Source: Bacteroidaceae bacterium (GTDB lineage: Bacteria; Bacteroidota; Bacteroidia; Bacteroidales; Bacteroidaceae). Taken from it: DNA of 41,276 nucleotides. Every line of letters begins with the position of its first letter. Within the stretch, counting starts at the first letter, position 1. The stretch spans positions 1 to 41,276 of the forward strand of contig JAFZFZ010000099.1 in assembly GCA_017557005.1 (NCBI GenBank). The letters run 5' to 3'. The position numbers and the translations under genes are program-made. This document shows positions 26,728 to 34,451 of this stretch, piece by piece. The notes under the pieces were generated by a model. The model had not been told where the DNA came from, did no database searches, and saw only the letters and a list, made by a program, of their open reading frames with translations.

Positions 26728-27615
26728 TTATTCCAGTTCAAGGGGTTCGTAGGGGGTGTAAATGGATACGAGTTCTTTCATTTCAGACTTTCCATTGGGA
26801 CGGGCCTCAACACGATGAGCACCTGCAGATTTATGCCAATTCTCGGTAAACTCACGCTGCATCTTCTGTACCTTTTCGCGCCTTTCCTTCTTATAATCCT
26901 TATATTCGTAGCGAGTAATGGGATGTTTGCCTGTTTCTATTTTCACAGCCTCGAAGGTGTAGAGTGTGTCTGCATCGTGCGCTTTGAGGATAAGCCCAGG
27001 CAAACCGCCAAGCTTCCACGGGCCTTGGCGTACTGGGATATCGGGTGCGAACCATGCCACATAATTGCGCCCACGGAAATGGCATGTGGCCTTCTGGCAA
27101 GTATAGCCCAATAACTCTTGTGTGTCAAAAGTGATTATCCATGACTGTTGAGGGAGAGGCTCAGAATACTGAGAATTATACTTTCCTAATCCATGAGGCA
27201 TGCAGGCATATTCGGTAAGGATTCCATACTGCATGTATAGGTCTGAATATTCATATTGAATCCATGTGCTCTTCTTCTTACCTCCTATCCCTAACCAGTT
27301 TGGTGCCGATTGTGCTTTAGGGTGTTTCTTGTGCCAATCACGGAGTAAAGAATCATTGTTGAACACAAACCAACTATAATACTTCGATATGCTATCTCCT
27401 ACATCCAAGCGTTGAAAGTCGATATATGTATTCATGTCGGCTATGCTGTCGGCATTCATAGCATACCACACGCGCAATCGCGTGGTGTCTACAACTGATA
27501 TTTCCCCCTGATTTTTGTTGATAGGGTTCGGTGCGAATCCTTGCTTCTGCTGGGCAAATGTGAAGGTTGCAGATAGAGTAATCAGAGCAAAAGAGATAAG
27601 TTCCTTTACATTCAT
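26728..27615 (-). CDS. GLPGLI family protein (first copy)
   Basis: 295 residues with signal peptide (1-21, ending TFAQQ). It carries the same conserved core as its neighbour: DADTL and QGPWKLGGLPGLIL around 197-210, and LGYTCQKATCHFRGRNYVAW with two cysteines. Function is unknown; the pair and the receptor behind it suggest a shared envelope job. This is the first gene after a terminator and has its own likely promoter (27672-27674 and 27651-27644), so the GLPGLI-GLPGLI-receptor unit is transcribed separately from the regulator upstream. By eye the two copies are far more alike than typical family members, pointing to a recent duplication. Confidence 0.93.
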   Translation of the reverse strand: MNVKELISFALITLSATFTFAQQKQGFAPNPINKNQGEISVVDTTRLRVWYAMNADSIADMNTYIDFQRLDVGDSISKYYSWFVFNNDSLLRDWHKKHPKAQSAPNWLGIGGKKKSTWIQYEYSDLYMQYGILTEYACMPHGLGKYNSQYSEPLPQQSWIITFDTQELLGYTCQKATCHFRGRNYVAWFAPDIPVRQGPWKLGGLPGLILKAHDADTLYTFEAVKIETGKHPITRYEYKDYKKERREKVQKMQREFTENWHKSAGAHRVEARPNGKSEMKELVSIYTPYEPLELE

Positions 27616-27643
27616 AATCGTAGCTTTGGGGAGTTTGTGAATG

Positions 27644-27674
27644 TAAAGTTATCCCACCTGCGCTAAAGGGGCAA
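27644..27674 (-). promoter_or_regulatory. Likely promoter of the GLPGLI-receptor unit (TTG-N20-TAACTTTA)
   Basis: On the minus strand TTG (27674-27672) is followed after 20 nt by TAACTTTA (27651-27644), which differs from TAnnTTTG only in the last base. The start codon lies about 29 nt downstream. Confidence 0.5.
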
Positions 27675-27716
27675 GAAATCATCCTTGCATTTTGCTTGCA
27701 ATTGTTTTTGGGGAAT

Positions 27717-27746
27717 AAAAAGAGCCTTGCAAGAATCTTGCAAGGC
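27717..27746 (-). terminator. Rho-independent terminator after the HTH regulator
   Basis: GCCTTGCAAG (27746-27737 on the minus strand) pairs perfectly with CTTGCAAGGC (27733-27724), loop of 3 nt. It is followed on the minus strand by TCTTTTTATT. This separates the regulator from the GLPGLI unit. Confidence 0.88.
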
Positions 27747-27796
27747 CAATAAGCGACTGTAGGACAGCTGCTTTGTTCTAAATCTGCATTGTTTCG

Positions 27797-28822
27797 TCAG
27801 AGCGAGAGAATGAAATAGTCCCACTCCTTGGCACCGCCATTCGGGCCGAGGATCTTCTTGTGCAGACGGCTGCGGATGCTCGACACGCTGTCGGGAGCAC
27901 GATGGGTGATGGCAGCAATATCCTTGTGCGGTATGCGCAGTTTGATGAGCAGGCACACCTGGTACTCCACGTCGGAGAAGTCATAGAGCGAACGCAACTT
28001 GCGGGTGAAGCCCGACGACATCGCATTCACCTTACGTTCCATCTCACGCCAGTCATCATCACTCATATTTGTGCCCGTGGCTATACGCTCACACAAAGTG
28101 ATGTAGTCGTCCGAGCGGAAGAAGTCATCCTCCACTTGCTTGATGGCATCGGATAGCACGGTGGGACGAAGACTTAACTCCTCCTTAACAGCACGCAGAT
28201 TCTCTTCGGCACGACGCTTGCGCTTGGCCAACCCTACAGCATAGAGTACGACAATGACTATGATGAGCAGCAATATGATGAACAGATAATGGTAGGTGCT
28301 GATGGTATGCTTCAGCTCACGCTCGCTGGTGGAGAGAACATAATCCCGTAGAGGTGGGCCTTCAGCATTTTGCTCGTATCTCGCGAGATCAAGAATCTCT
28401 GCCTTTCTACTCTCTGTTATCGTCGCCGAACGTCGCCAGATTTCGGTATAATCTGTCCACTTTGTAGTCATAGTACTATCATCTATAATACAAAAAGGAG
28501 TGATACGCCCATTCTCTTCGTATAGTGTGTCATTAAGATGATAGTCTCCTAACTCATGCAGTTTAACCCAAACAAATTTTCCATTTGTGCGTAAATGTAC
28601 GCAACAATACTGATTATCGGTGTCATAAATCTTGCATCGGGTATATTGGTCAAGATCCAGATATTTTTCGATACCAGTAGAGTCGATAATCCCAATCATC
28701 ATCCATACCCCCGTAATATCGAAGCCTTCTGATGTTTGCGGCGTCTCAGTCTGTTGCCGCTGCCCCAAGCAGGAAGATAGTAGTATCAAGATAAGAGAAA
28801 GTATCGCGATATATCTGTTCAT
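27797..28822 (-). CDS. Membrane one-component regulator: lipobox, lipocalin-like sensor, one helix, C-terminal HTH
   Basis: 341 residues. The N-terminus reads as a lipoprotein signal with lipobox LLSSC (C18). Residues about 34-130 look like a small beta-barrel sensor (FDITGVWMMIG, then alternating short strands; similar in feel to lipocalin-like DUF4488). A single strong membrane helix lies at 178-198, followed by a basic stop (KRKRR). A cytoplasmic helical segment (205-270) leads to a LuxR/sigma-4-like HTH at about 283-325 (FSDVEYQVCLLIKLRIPHKD, then IAAITHRAPDSVSSIRSRLH). It therefore joins an envelope sensor to DNA binding in one chain. It stands upstream of the GLPGLI-receptor unit in the same direction, and probably controls it. 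Its own promoter is at 28852-28859. Confidence 0.82.
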   Translation of the reverse strand: MNRYIAILSLILILLSSCLGQRQQTETPQTSEGFDITGVWMMIGIIDSTGIEKYLDLDQYTRCKIYDTDNQYCCVHLRTNGKFVWVKLHELGDYHLNDTLYEENGRITPFCIIDDSTMTTKWTDYTEIWRRSATITESRKAEILDLARYEQNAEGPPLRDYVLSTSERELKHTISTYHYLFIILLLIIVIVVLYAVGLAKRKRRAEENLRAVKEELSLRPTVLSDAIKQVEDDFFRSDDYITLCERIATGTNMSDDDWREMERKVNAMSSGFTRKLRSLYDFSDVEYQVCLLIKLRIPHKDIAAITHRAPDSVSSIRSRLHKKILGPNGGAKEWDYFILSL

Positions 28823-28851
28823 GATTTATATATACAAGTGGATTTGTTTTG

Positions 28852-28859
28852 CAAAGATA
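28852..28859 (-). promoter_or_regulatory. -7 promoter box (TATCTTTG) of the HTH regulator
   Basis: The minus strand reads TATCTTTG (28859-28852), a full match, 30 nt before the start codon. The nearest upstream TTTG (28886-28883) is 23 nt away, slightly long. Confidence 0.6.
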
Positions 28860-29006
28860 AAGTTTCTTTTTTAAGAATAGTCCAAAATGGTTTGTTAAAA
28901 TAGTCGTGGCTGATTTTAATCCATCAATAAATAAGAAAGAAGGATGTTTTTGCCCAAGTTTATTCATTCCTTCCCTTCCGATACCTGCAGTTTGGATAAA
29001 AATGTG

Positions 29007-29014
29007 TACTTTTG
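29007..29014 (+). promoter_or_regulatory. -7 promoter box (TACTTTTG) abutting the queA start
   Basis: TACTTTTG at 29007-29014 matches TAnnTTTG and ends 5 nt before the ATG at 29020. The transcript start would fall at or within a few bases of the start codon, so queA may be leaderless. No good -33 TTG sits at 20 nt spacing. Confidence 0.5.
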
Positions 29015-29019
29015 CAGCC

Positions 29020-30243
29020 ATGAACGAACAGACACGACATATCGCTATTGACGAGTTTGACTACCCTCTGCCCGATGAGCGCATCGCCAAATTCCCTTTG
29101 GCGCAACGCGACAGTTCGAAGTTGCTGCTCTACCGCGGAGGCGAAGTGAGTGAAGATGCCTTTGCATCGCTTCCCGAGCATCTGCCCGCAGGTGCACTGA
29201 TGGTGTTCAACAACACGCGGGTGATACAGGCCCGCCTGCACTTCCGCAAGGAGACAGGAGCCAGCATCGAGGTGTTCTGCCTCGAACCGCTCGTGCCCAA
29301 CGAGTATGTGCAGATGTTTGCGCAGACCGAGCACTGCAGCTGGCTATGCCTCGTAGGCAACCTCAAGAAATGGAAGGAGGGGGCACTGAGCAAGGAGATC
29401 AGCGTGCATGGCCGCACGCTGACACTCACCGCTACACGAGGCGAGGTGGTGGGCACGGGGCATCGCATCGACTTTGCCTGGGACGACCCTACGGTGACCT
29501 TTGCCGAGGTGCTGGAGGCTGTGGGCGAACTGCCCATTCCGCCCTACCTGAACCGCCCGACGGAGGAGAGCGACAAGCAGACTTACCAGACGGTGTACTC
29601 GAAGATCAAGGGTTCGGTGGCTGCGCCCACCGCAGGACTGCACTTCACGGAAAGCGTGCTGCAGGCCATTGACGCCAAAGGCATTGAGCGCGACGAGGTG
29701 ACACTGCACGTGGGGGCGGGAACCTTCAAACCGGTCAAGAGTGCCGAGATCGGTGATCATGAGATGCACTCGGAATACATCGTGGTGGAGCGGCGGACCA
29801 TAGAGAAGCTCATCGCCCACGGCGGCGAAGCGATTGCCGTAGGCACCACTTCGGTACGCACGCTGGAGAGTCTCTACTACATCGGCGTACTCATCAGCCG
29901 TTGTCCCGATGCCACGGAAGAGCAGCTGCGCGTGACGCAGTGGATGCCCTACGAGGAGCAGAACAACCGCCTCACCACGCTGGAGGCACTGCAGCAGATA
30001 CTGGACTACCTTGACCGCCACCACCTGCCGGCGCTGCACACCAACACGCAGATCATGATAGCACCGGGCTACACGTTCCACATCGTGAAGCGCATCGTGA
30101 CCAACTTCCATCAGCCCAAGAGCACCTTGCTGCTGCTGGTGTCGGCCTTCGTCAAGGGCAACTGGCGCAAGATATATGACTATGCGCTCGGACACGACTT
30201 CCGTTTCTTGAGTTATGGTGACAGTTCGCTGCTCGTACCCTAA
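29020..30243 (+). CDS. queA: S-adenosylmethionine:tRNA ribosyltransferase-isomerase
   Basis: 407 residues from the ATG at 29020. The enzyme transfers and rearranges the ribose of SAM onto preQ1 in tRNA, the penultimate queuosine step. Typical segments: DYPLPDERIAKFPLAQRDSS near the N-terminus, LMVFNNTRVIQARL, YQTVYSKIKGSVAAPTAGLH, TLHVGAGTFKPV and NFHQPKSTLLLLVSAF. It is somewhat longer than the E. coli enzyme, as usual in Bacteroidetes. I rejected the upstream in-frame start at 28906 because the -7 box and a low-complexity stretch lie between. Other queuosine genes are not adjacent. Confidence 0.96.
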   Translation: MNEQTRHIAIDEFDYPLPDERIAKFPLAQRDSSKLLLYRGGEVSEDAFASLPEHLPAGALMVFNNTRVIQARLHFRKETGASIEVFCLEPLVPNEYVQMFAQTEHCSWLCLVGNLKKWKEGALSKEISVHGRTLTLTATRGEVVGTGHRIDFAWDDPTVTFAEVLEAVGELPIPPYLNRPTEESDKQTYQTVYSKIKGSVAAPTAGLHFTESVLQAIDAKGIERDEVTLHVGAGTFKPVKSAEIGDHEMHSEYIVVERRTIEKLIAHGGEAIAVGTTSVRTLESLYYIGVLISRCPDATEEQLRVTQWMPYEEQNNRLTTLEALQQILDYLDRHHLPALHTNTQIMIAPGYTFHIVKRIVTNFHQPKSTLLLLVSAFVKGNWRKIYDYALGHDFRFLSYGDSSLLVP

Positions 30244-30389
30244 TGAATTTACCATTTAACCATTTACCATGTACCATTGATTTACCATTTGATGATTTTG
30301 CAATTTCAGCATAGCTGGTTGTAAATAGTAAAATTGCTAAATTGTACATAAATTGTAAATAGTAAATTGTCAAATTGTAAATAATTATT
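30244..30389. repeat. AT-rich repeat array (TTTACCA / TTGTAAATAG units) before the Nudix gene
   Basis: The left half is built of ATTTACCATTTAACC-type units and the right half of AAATTGTAAATAGTAAATTG-type units, separated by a short unrelated core (CAGCATAGCTGG, itself palindromic). It ends directly at the ATG at 30390. The same TTGTAAATAG family flanks the sugar transporter (35541-35779). Confidence 0.8.
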
Positions 30390-30896
30390 ATGAAAGACAA
30401 CAATCAAGAGCTCTTACCTCTCGTCGATGAAGAGGGCCGTGTGATAGGAAGCGCCACGCGTGGAGAGTGTCACGATGGCAGCAAACGGCTACATCCGGTA
30501 GTGCACCTGCATGTGTTCGACTCTGAAGGTCGCCTCTACCTGCAGCAGCGCCCCATGTGGAAGGACATACAGCCGGGTAAGTGGGACACGGCCGTGGGCG
30601 GACACGTTGACTATGGCGAGGAGATTGCCGATGCCCTGACGCGCGAGGTGTGCGAGGAACTGGGCATCAAGGAGTTTGTCCCCGAGTTTCTCATGCGCTA
30701 TGTGTTCGAGTCGGAGCGCGACCGCGAACTGGTGCATGTGTATCGCACCACCTACGATGGTGACATCTGCCCCACGGCAGAGCTCGATGGAGGACGCTTC
30801 TGGACACTCGATGAGATACGCGAGGCTATGGGCAAGGGGGTGCTGACGCCCAACTTTGAACAGGAATTTATGAGAATCCTGAATGCTAAATGCTGA
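30390..30896 (+). CDS. Nudix hydrolase (IPP-isomerase-like subgroup)
   Basis: 168 residues. The Nudix box is perfect: G71-x5-E77-x7-R85-E86-x2-E89-E90-x-G92 (GGHVDYGEEIADALTREVCE). Nudix enzymes cleave nucleoside diphosphates linked to another group. The flanking pattern LHPVVHLHVFDSEGRLYLQQ and KWDTAVGGHV is that of the subgroup related to isopentenyl-diphosphate isomerase and YfcD. The substrate cannot be told. It lies downstream of queA after an AT-rich repeat array and 57 nt before the Smr gene, both on the plus strand, so the three could be co-transcribed. Confidence 0.93.
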   Translation: MKDNNQELLPLVDEEGRVIGSATRGECHDGSKRLHPVVHLHVFDSEGRLYLQQRPMWKDIQPGKWDTAVGGHVDYGEEIADALTREVCEELGIKEFVPEFLMRYVFESERDRELVHVYRTTYDGDICPTAELDGGRFWTLDEIREAMGKGVLTPNFEQEFMRILNAKC

Positions 30897-30907
30897 ATGC
30901 AGCCCGA

Positions 30908-30953
30908 GTCTCATAAATCATAAATCATAATTCAAAATTCAGAATTCTTAAAC
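30908..30953 (+). repeat. AT-rich repeat leader before the DUF2027/Smr gene
   Basis: Units CATAAATCATAAATCATAATTCA, AAATTCA and GAATTC lead up to the ATG at 30954. They are closely similar to the groES leader. Confidence 0.7.
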
Positions 30954-32069
30954 ATGAAAATAGGAGATAAAGTGCGCTTCCTCTTCGAAACGGGAGGCGG
31001 CATCGTAAAAGGATTTCAAGGAAAGGACATCGTGCTCGTAGAGGACGAGAATGGCTTCAGCATCCCCATGCTCATCCGCGAGTGTGTGGTGATCGATACC
31101 AATGAGTATAATTTTGAGAAGAAGACGGTGAAGGCCCCCTCTGACTCCCCCAAGGGGGAGAACAAGGAGGTTTCAAAGGTGGAAACTTCCCCCCTTGACT
31201 TTGGCCCCTTTGGGCGTCGACCTTCGGTTGGGGGGATGAGAGGGGGGCTTTCGATGGAGATCCCCGGTCGAGAGAAACTGAACGTTGCTCTCGCCTTTGT
31301 ACCCGTCGACATCAAGCAGATCAGCACCACCATCTTCGAGGCCTACATCGTGAACGACAGCAACTACTACCTCTCCTATCTCTATGCATCCCCTTCGGCA
31401 GGTGGCATGAAGCTGCGTTCGCAAGGCATCATTGAACCCAACACCAAGCTCTTCATCGAGGAGTTCGGACGCGAGCATCTCAATGAACTGGAGCGCGTAA
31501 ACATACAGCTCTTTGCCTTCAAGGAGGAGAAGAACTATCTGAAGAAACCTGCGGTAGACGTTGAGCTGCGTATCGACACGGTGAAGTTCTATAAGCTCCA
31601 CACCTTCAGCACTGACAGCCCCTTCTTCGAGGAGCCCGCTCTCGTGTATGACATCGTGCGCGACGACCGCCCCGTGCGTCAGGTATACGTAGAGGCCGAC
31701 GAACTGAAAGAGGCGCTGCTGAAGAAGAAAAGCGAAGACAGCCGCCCCAACCGTGCGCCCCAGCCTGCACGCAAGCAGAAGGCCGACAACACGGTAGAGG
31801 TGGACCTGCATATGCACGAACTGCTCGACAATACCAATGGCATGACGAGTGGCGACATGCTCAACTATCAGCTCGACGTGTTCCGCAAGACAATGGACGA
31901 GTATCGGGGCAAGAAGAACCAGCGCCTCATCTTCATCCACGGCAAGGGAGAGGGCGTGCTGCGCAATGCCCTGCTCAAGGAGCTCAAGAGCAAGTATGGC
32001 TCATGCATCAGTCAGGACGCCTCGTTCCGCGAATACGGTTTCGGTGCACTGCTGGTGATCATCAAGTGA
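30954..32069 (+). CDS. DUF2027/Smr domain protein with a repeat-derived linker insertion
   Basis: 371 residues. The N-terminal part (1-58, [18 protein letters not shown]) and the middle (100-270, [18 protein letters not shown]) match Bacteroidetes DUF2027 proteins. The C-terminal Smr domain has DLH at 284-286 and HGKG at 329-332, the motifs of MutS2-type nuclease/nucleic-acid-binding domains. Residues 60-99 are encoded by a 120-bp palindromic repeat (31131-31250) inserted in frame; they are Pro/Gly/Ser-rich and fall between N-terminal and middle domains. A role in nucleic-acid processing or ribosome quality control is inferred from Smr relatives. Downstream lies a bidirectional terminator. 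Confidence 0.9.
   Translation: MKIGDKVRFLFETGGGIVKGFQGKDIVLVEDENGFSIPMLIRECVVIDTNEYNFEKKTVKAPSDSPKGENKEVSKVETSPLDFGPFGRRPSVGGMRGGLSMEIPGREKLNVALAFVPVDIKQISTTIFEAYIVNDSNYYLSYLYASPSAGGMKLRSQGIIEPNTKLFIEEFGREHLNELERVNIQLFAFKEEKNYLKKPAVDVELRIDTVKFYKLHTFSTDSPFFEEPALVYDIVRDDRPVRQVYVEADELKEALLKKKSEDSRPNRAPQPARKQKADNTVEVDLHMHELLDNTNGMTSGDMLNYQLDVFRKTMDEYRGKKNQRLIFIHGKGEGVLRNALLKELKSKYGSCISQDASFREYGFGALLVIIK
31131..31250. repeat. 120-bp palindromic (MITE-like) element inside the Smr gene
   Basis: Ends AAGGCCCCCTCTGACTCCCC (31131-31150, then CAA) and the complementary TTGGGGGGATGAGAGGGGGG (31228-31247, then CTT) are inverted repeats matching at 19 of 23 positions. The internal CCCCCAAGGGGG palindrome is also shared with the 21265-21382 copy, of which this is the inverted version. 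Its length, 120 bp, is divisible by three and the frame used has no stop, so the host gene stays open. Confidence 0.87.
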
Positions 32070-32084
32070 TTTTATACACGATAA

Positions 32085-32127
32085 AATAGCGCATACCCCG
32101 TTGTCAAAGCCAGGAGTATGCGCTATT
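32085..32127. terminator. Bidirectional terminator between the Smr gene and comF
   Basis: AATAGCGCATAC (32085-32096) pairs perfectly with GTATGCGCTATT (32116-32127), loop of 19 nt. Read leftward it is followed by TTTATC, favouring termination of the minus-strand prmC-recX-comF unit; it also lies 15 nt after the Smr stop. Confidence 0.85.
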
Positions 32128-32167
32128 CGTTTATAGCTATACCGAGAGATGAGGCATTTCATACCTG

Positions 32168-32854
32168 CTACACAGCCTTTGCAAGCACAAATATGCTGAC
32201 ACGCACACCCGGCACAGTAAGCAAAGCTGAAATGCAAGCATGGACCGTAGCCCCAGTAGTGGAAACATCGTCGACAATCAAGACATGCTTGCCCTTTAGA
32301 ATCTCTGCCTCCTTCACTTGAAAGATTCCTTCCGTATTTCGCCAGCGCTCTATACGTCCCTTATGGGTCTGCGTTTCGGTATCTACTACGCGCTCCACAC
32401 AACTGCTACACATGGGCACACCAATAACCTCACTGATGCCACGAGCGATGTAGTCACATTGGTTATATCCACGCTGGCGACATCTCTTTTTCGAAAGAGG
32501 TACTGGCACAATGAGGTCCACCCCATTGAAAAAGTCAGACATCTTCAGCTCCGTAGCAGCTATGCGTCCAAGATAGGTGCCCACTTCGGGATGGTCGTGA
32601 TATTTCAGATGATGGATAAGGCTGCTATAGCGACCCTCTTTGTAGTAGAAGAAGTAGGCAGTTGCACGCTCCACCTCGGGCCACTCTATAAAATGCTGCA
32701 TGAGCAGATTGTTGGGATTCCGCTCATAATGAGTACGGGGCAAGTCTACCAGGCAACTGATGCAAAGATGCTGTTCGCAGCGCACGAGTCGTCTACGGCA
32801 TACCTTGCAATAGCGCGGGAAGAGAAATTCCTTGAGGTCAACCAACCAGTTCAT
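32168..32854 (-). CDS. comF: ComF-family phosphoribosyltransferase-like protein
   Basis: 228 residues. The N-terminal zinc-knuckle cysteines are visible (C16, C19, C26, C31, C34). The phosphoribosyltransferase fold follows, with VPVPLSKKRCRQRGYNQCDY and the PRPP-binding loop VLIVDDVSTTGATV near residue 190. ComF is needed for DNA uptake in naturally competent bacteria; in many Bacteroidetes it is present without known competence. It is the last gene of prmC-recX-comF, 30 nt behind recX, and ends at a terminator. Confidence 0.92.
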   Translation of the reverse strand: MNWLVDLKEFLFPRYCKVCRRRLVRCEQHLCISCLVDLPRTHYERNPNNLLMQHFIEWPEVERATAYFFYYKEGRYSSLIHHLKYHDHPEVGTYLGRIAATELKMSDFFNGVDLIVPVPLSKKRCRQRGYNQCDYIARGISEVIGVPMCSSCVERVVDTETQTHKGRIERWRNTEGIFQVKEAEILKGKHVLIVDDVSTTGATVHACISALLTVPGVRVSIFVLAKAV

Positions 32855-32884
32855 GCTGTCACAATAACACTTACAAGACTTCCA

Positions 32885-33385
32885 TCAATCCCAATCGTCG
32901 GAGTTTGCATCTGCAAATTCATCCTCATCAATGCTTGATCCTATACACTGCCGTATGGCTGCATACTCGAATCCACGCCCCACAGCAAATCGGCAAAGTT
33001 TGGCATTGACCTCATAATCATTCTTGCCACGAATGCTTCTGCGTTTGACCTTGAGCAGATCGCGCAATATATTCAGGTATTCCTTCTCATCGATAACACA
33101 CATAGCCTCGCTGATAGTCGTGTCATCAATTCCCTTCATGCGCAATCCTTGAGCGATCTTGATACGTCCCCATTTATTGAAGCGGTACTTGTCGCGCACA
33201 AAAGCCGCAGCGAAACGACTGTCGTCGACATATTTTTCCTCTACGAGATGACGCAATATTGCTGTTCGCTCCTCCTCGGTCAAGTCATAGCGCTTCAGCT
33301 TGGCCTCCACATCACTCAAGCACTGCTCGCTCACAGAGCATCGCGCCGCCAGCTTGTATAATATCTCATCAGCAGTCATACCCAT
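32885..33385 (-). CDS. recX: Regulatory protein RecX
   Basis: 166 residues, the usual RecX length. The all-helical repeats typical of the family are present: RCSVSEQCLSDVEAKLKRY, then ILRHLVEEKYVDDSRFAAAF with VRDKYRFNKWGRIKIAQGLR. RecX binds RecA filaments and limits their activity. The C-terminus is acidic (DEDEFADANSDDWD). It lies between prmC (18 nt) and comF (30 nt), evidently one operon; recA is not adjacent. The prmC-recX gap is filled by an AT-rich repeat. Confidence 0.93.
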   Translation of the reverse strand: MGMTADEILYKLAARCSVSEQCLSDVEAKLKRYDLTEEERTAILRHLVEEKYVDDSRFAAAFVRDKYRFNKWGRIKIAQGLRMKGIDDTTISEAMCVIDEKEYLNILRDLLKVKRRSIRGKNDYEVNAKLCRFAVGRGFEYAAIRQCIGSSIDEDEFADANSDDWD

Positions 33386-33421
33386 TTATTCAGAATTCAT
33401 AATTCACGATTCAGAATTCTT
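33386..33421. repeat. AT-rich GAATTC-type repeat between recX and prmC
   Basis: Units CAGAATTCATAATTCACGATT and CAGAATTCTT fill the 18-nt gap and reach into the last codons of prmC. It is the same family as the cdaA/groES/Smr leaders but in the opposite sense relative to the downstream gene. Confidence 0.65.
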
Positions 33422-34258
33422 TACGCACTTAATCATTCGGTCGTTGCCATAGATATCTTTGCGCAACACTACATCCCTGTATCCATAAGCCTCAAAAAGA
33501 GCTACGGTTTCCTTGCCAAGAGTCTGATTGATCTCCACATAGATGCATCCTCCGGGCGATAAAGCATCCGTTTGCCCTATCTCGGCAACAGCGCGATAGA
33601 AGCGCAAGGCATCGTCATCGGGGACAAAGAGTGCGGTATGAGGCTCCCATTGTGTAACGTTCTGCTCCATATCAACAGCTTCGCACTGTTTGATATAGGG
33701 AGGGTTGCTTACCAATATATCATAGGAGCGAGGCAAGAGCGATGCTGTATCGAGCATGTCAAGAGCAAAAAACTCTACCGAGGTACCATTGACCCGATTA
33801 TTTTCACTCGCCACGGCCAATGCCCCAACCGAAATGTCGCATGCCTCTACCACCGCCTGTGGCATCAGCTTGCTCAAGCTGACAGCTATACAGCCACTAC
33901 CAGTACCCAAGTCCAGGATCTTAGGCTGTCCCATTGCATGATCTGTCACAATCCAGTCGACCAACTCAGCCGTTTCGGGACGAGGGATGAGCACATGAGG
34001 ACTAACCATAAATTGCATTCCACAAAACATAGCTTTCCCCTCTATATATTGCAGCGGTTCGCCCTGCTTGAGGCGAGCAACCACATCGTCTAACAAGGCA
34101 GCCTGCTCGGTCGTAAGTTCTACATTCTCTCTCAGATAATACATGGTACTGCTGATGCCTAACACATCGCAGCAAACAGCACGAATGATCGCGTTGCGTT
34201 CAGCCTCATCGGGTATTGCATCAAGCGCTTGGTATAGTTTTTCGGTCAGCCTTTTCAC
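33404..34258 (-). CDS. prmC: Peptide chain release factor N5-glutamine methyltransferase
   Basis: 284 residues. The enzyme methylates the GGQ glutamine of release factors RF1/RF2. The SAM site DLGTGSGCIAVSLSK begins at residue 116, and the catalytic NPPY is at 185-188. FMVSPHVLIPRPETAELVDW (about 83-102) is also characteristic. The start codon is GTG (34258). A -7 box on the minus strand lies at 34301-34294. It is the first gene of prmC-recX-comF. Its last codons run into an AT-rich repeat. Confidence 0.95.
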   Translation of the reverse strand: MKRLTEKLYQALDAIPDEAERNAIIRAVCCDVLGISSTMYYLRENVELTTEQAALLDDVVARLKQGEPLQYIEGKAMFCGMQFMVSPHVLIPRPETAELVDWIVTDHAMGQPKILDLGTGSGCIAVSLSKLMPQAVVEACDISVGALAVASENNRVNGTSVEFFALDMLDTASLLPRSYDILVSNPPYIKQCEAVDMEQNVTQWEPHTALFVPDDDALRFYRAVAEIGQTDALSPGGCIYVEINQTLGKETVALFEAYGYRDVVLRKDIYGNDRMIKCVKNSES

Positions 34259-34293
34259 CGTCGTTTTGTCTTTGTCAAATTACAATCTTTTGA

Positions 34294-34301
34294 CAAAAGT
34301 A
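34294..34301 (-). promoter_or_regulatory. -7 promoter box (TACTTTTG) of prmC-recX-comF
   Basis: The minus strand reads TACTTTTG (34301-34294), a consensus match 36 nt before the GTG start. No clear -33 TTG is at the expected distance. Confidence 0.5.
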
Positions 34302-34363
34302 ATCATTTATTTCATAGATAACTCTTTTATATTCGACGTTTTGATAGGTTTTTCACATTTTTG

Positions 34364-34394
34364 TTGTAGTTGTCGCTTTTTTGCGGTACTTTTG
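34364..34394 (+). promoter_or_regulatory. Bacteroidetes-type promoter (TTG-N20-TACTTTTG) of the sugar-kinase-like gene
   Basis: TTG (34364-34366), 20 nt, then TACTTTTG (34387-34394): full consensus. The leader to the ATG at 34452 is about 50 nt. It stands divergent to the prmC promoter. Confidence 0.78.
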
Positions 34395-34451
34395 TCTGCT
34401 AAACTAAATAATAACGGAGTATTAACACTAATACCAATACAAACAGATAAT

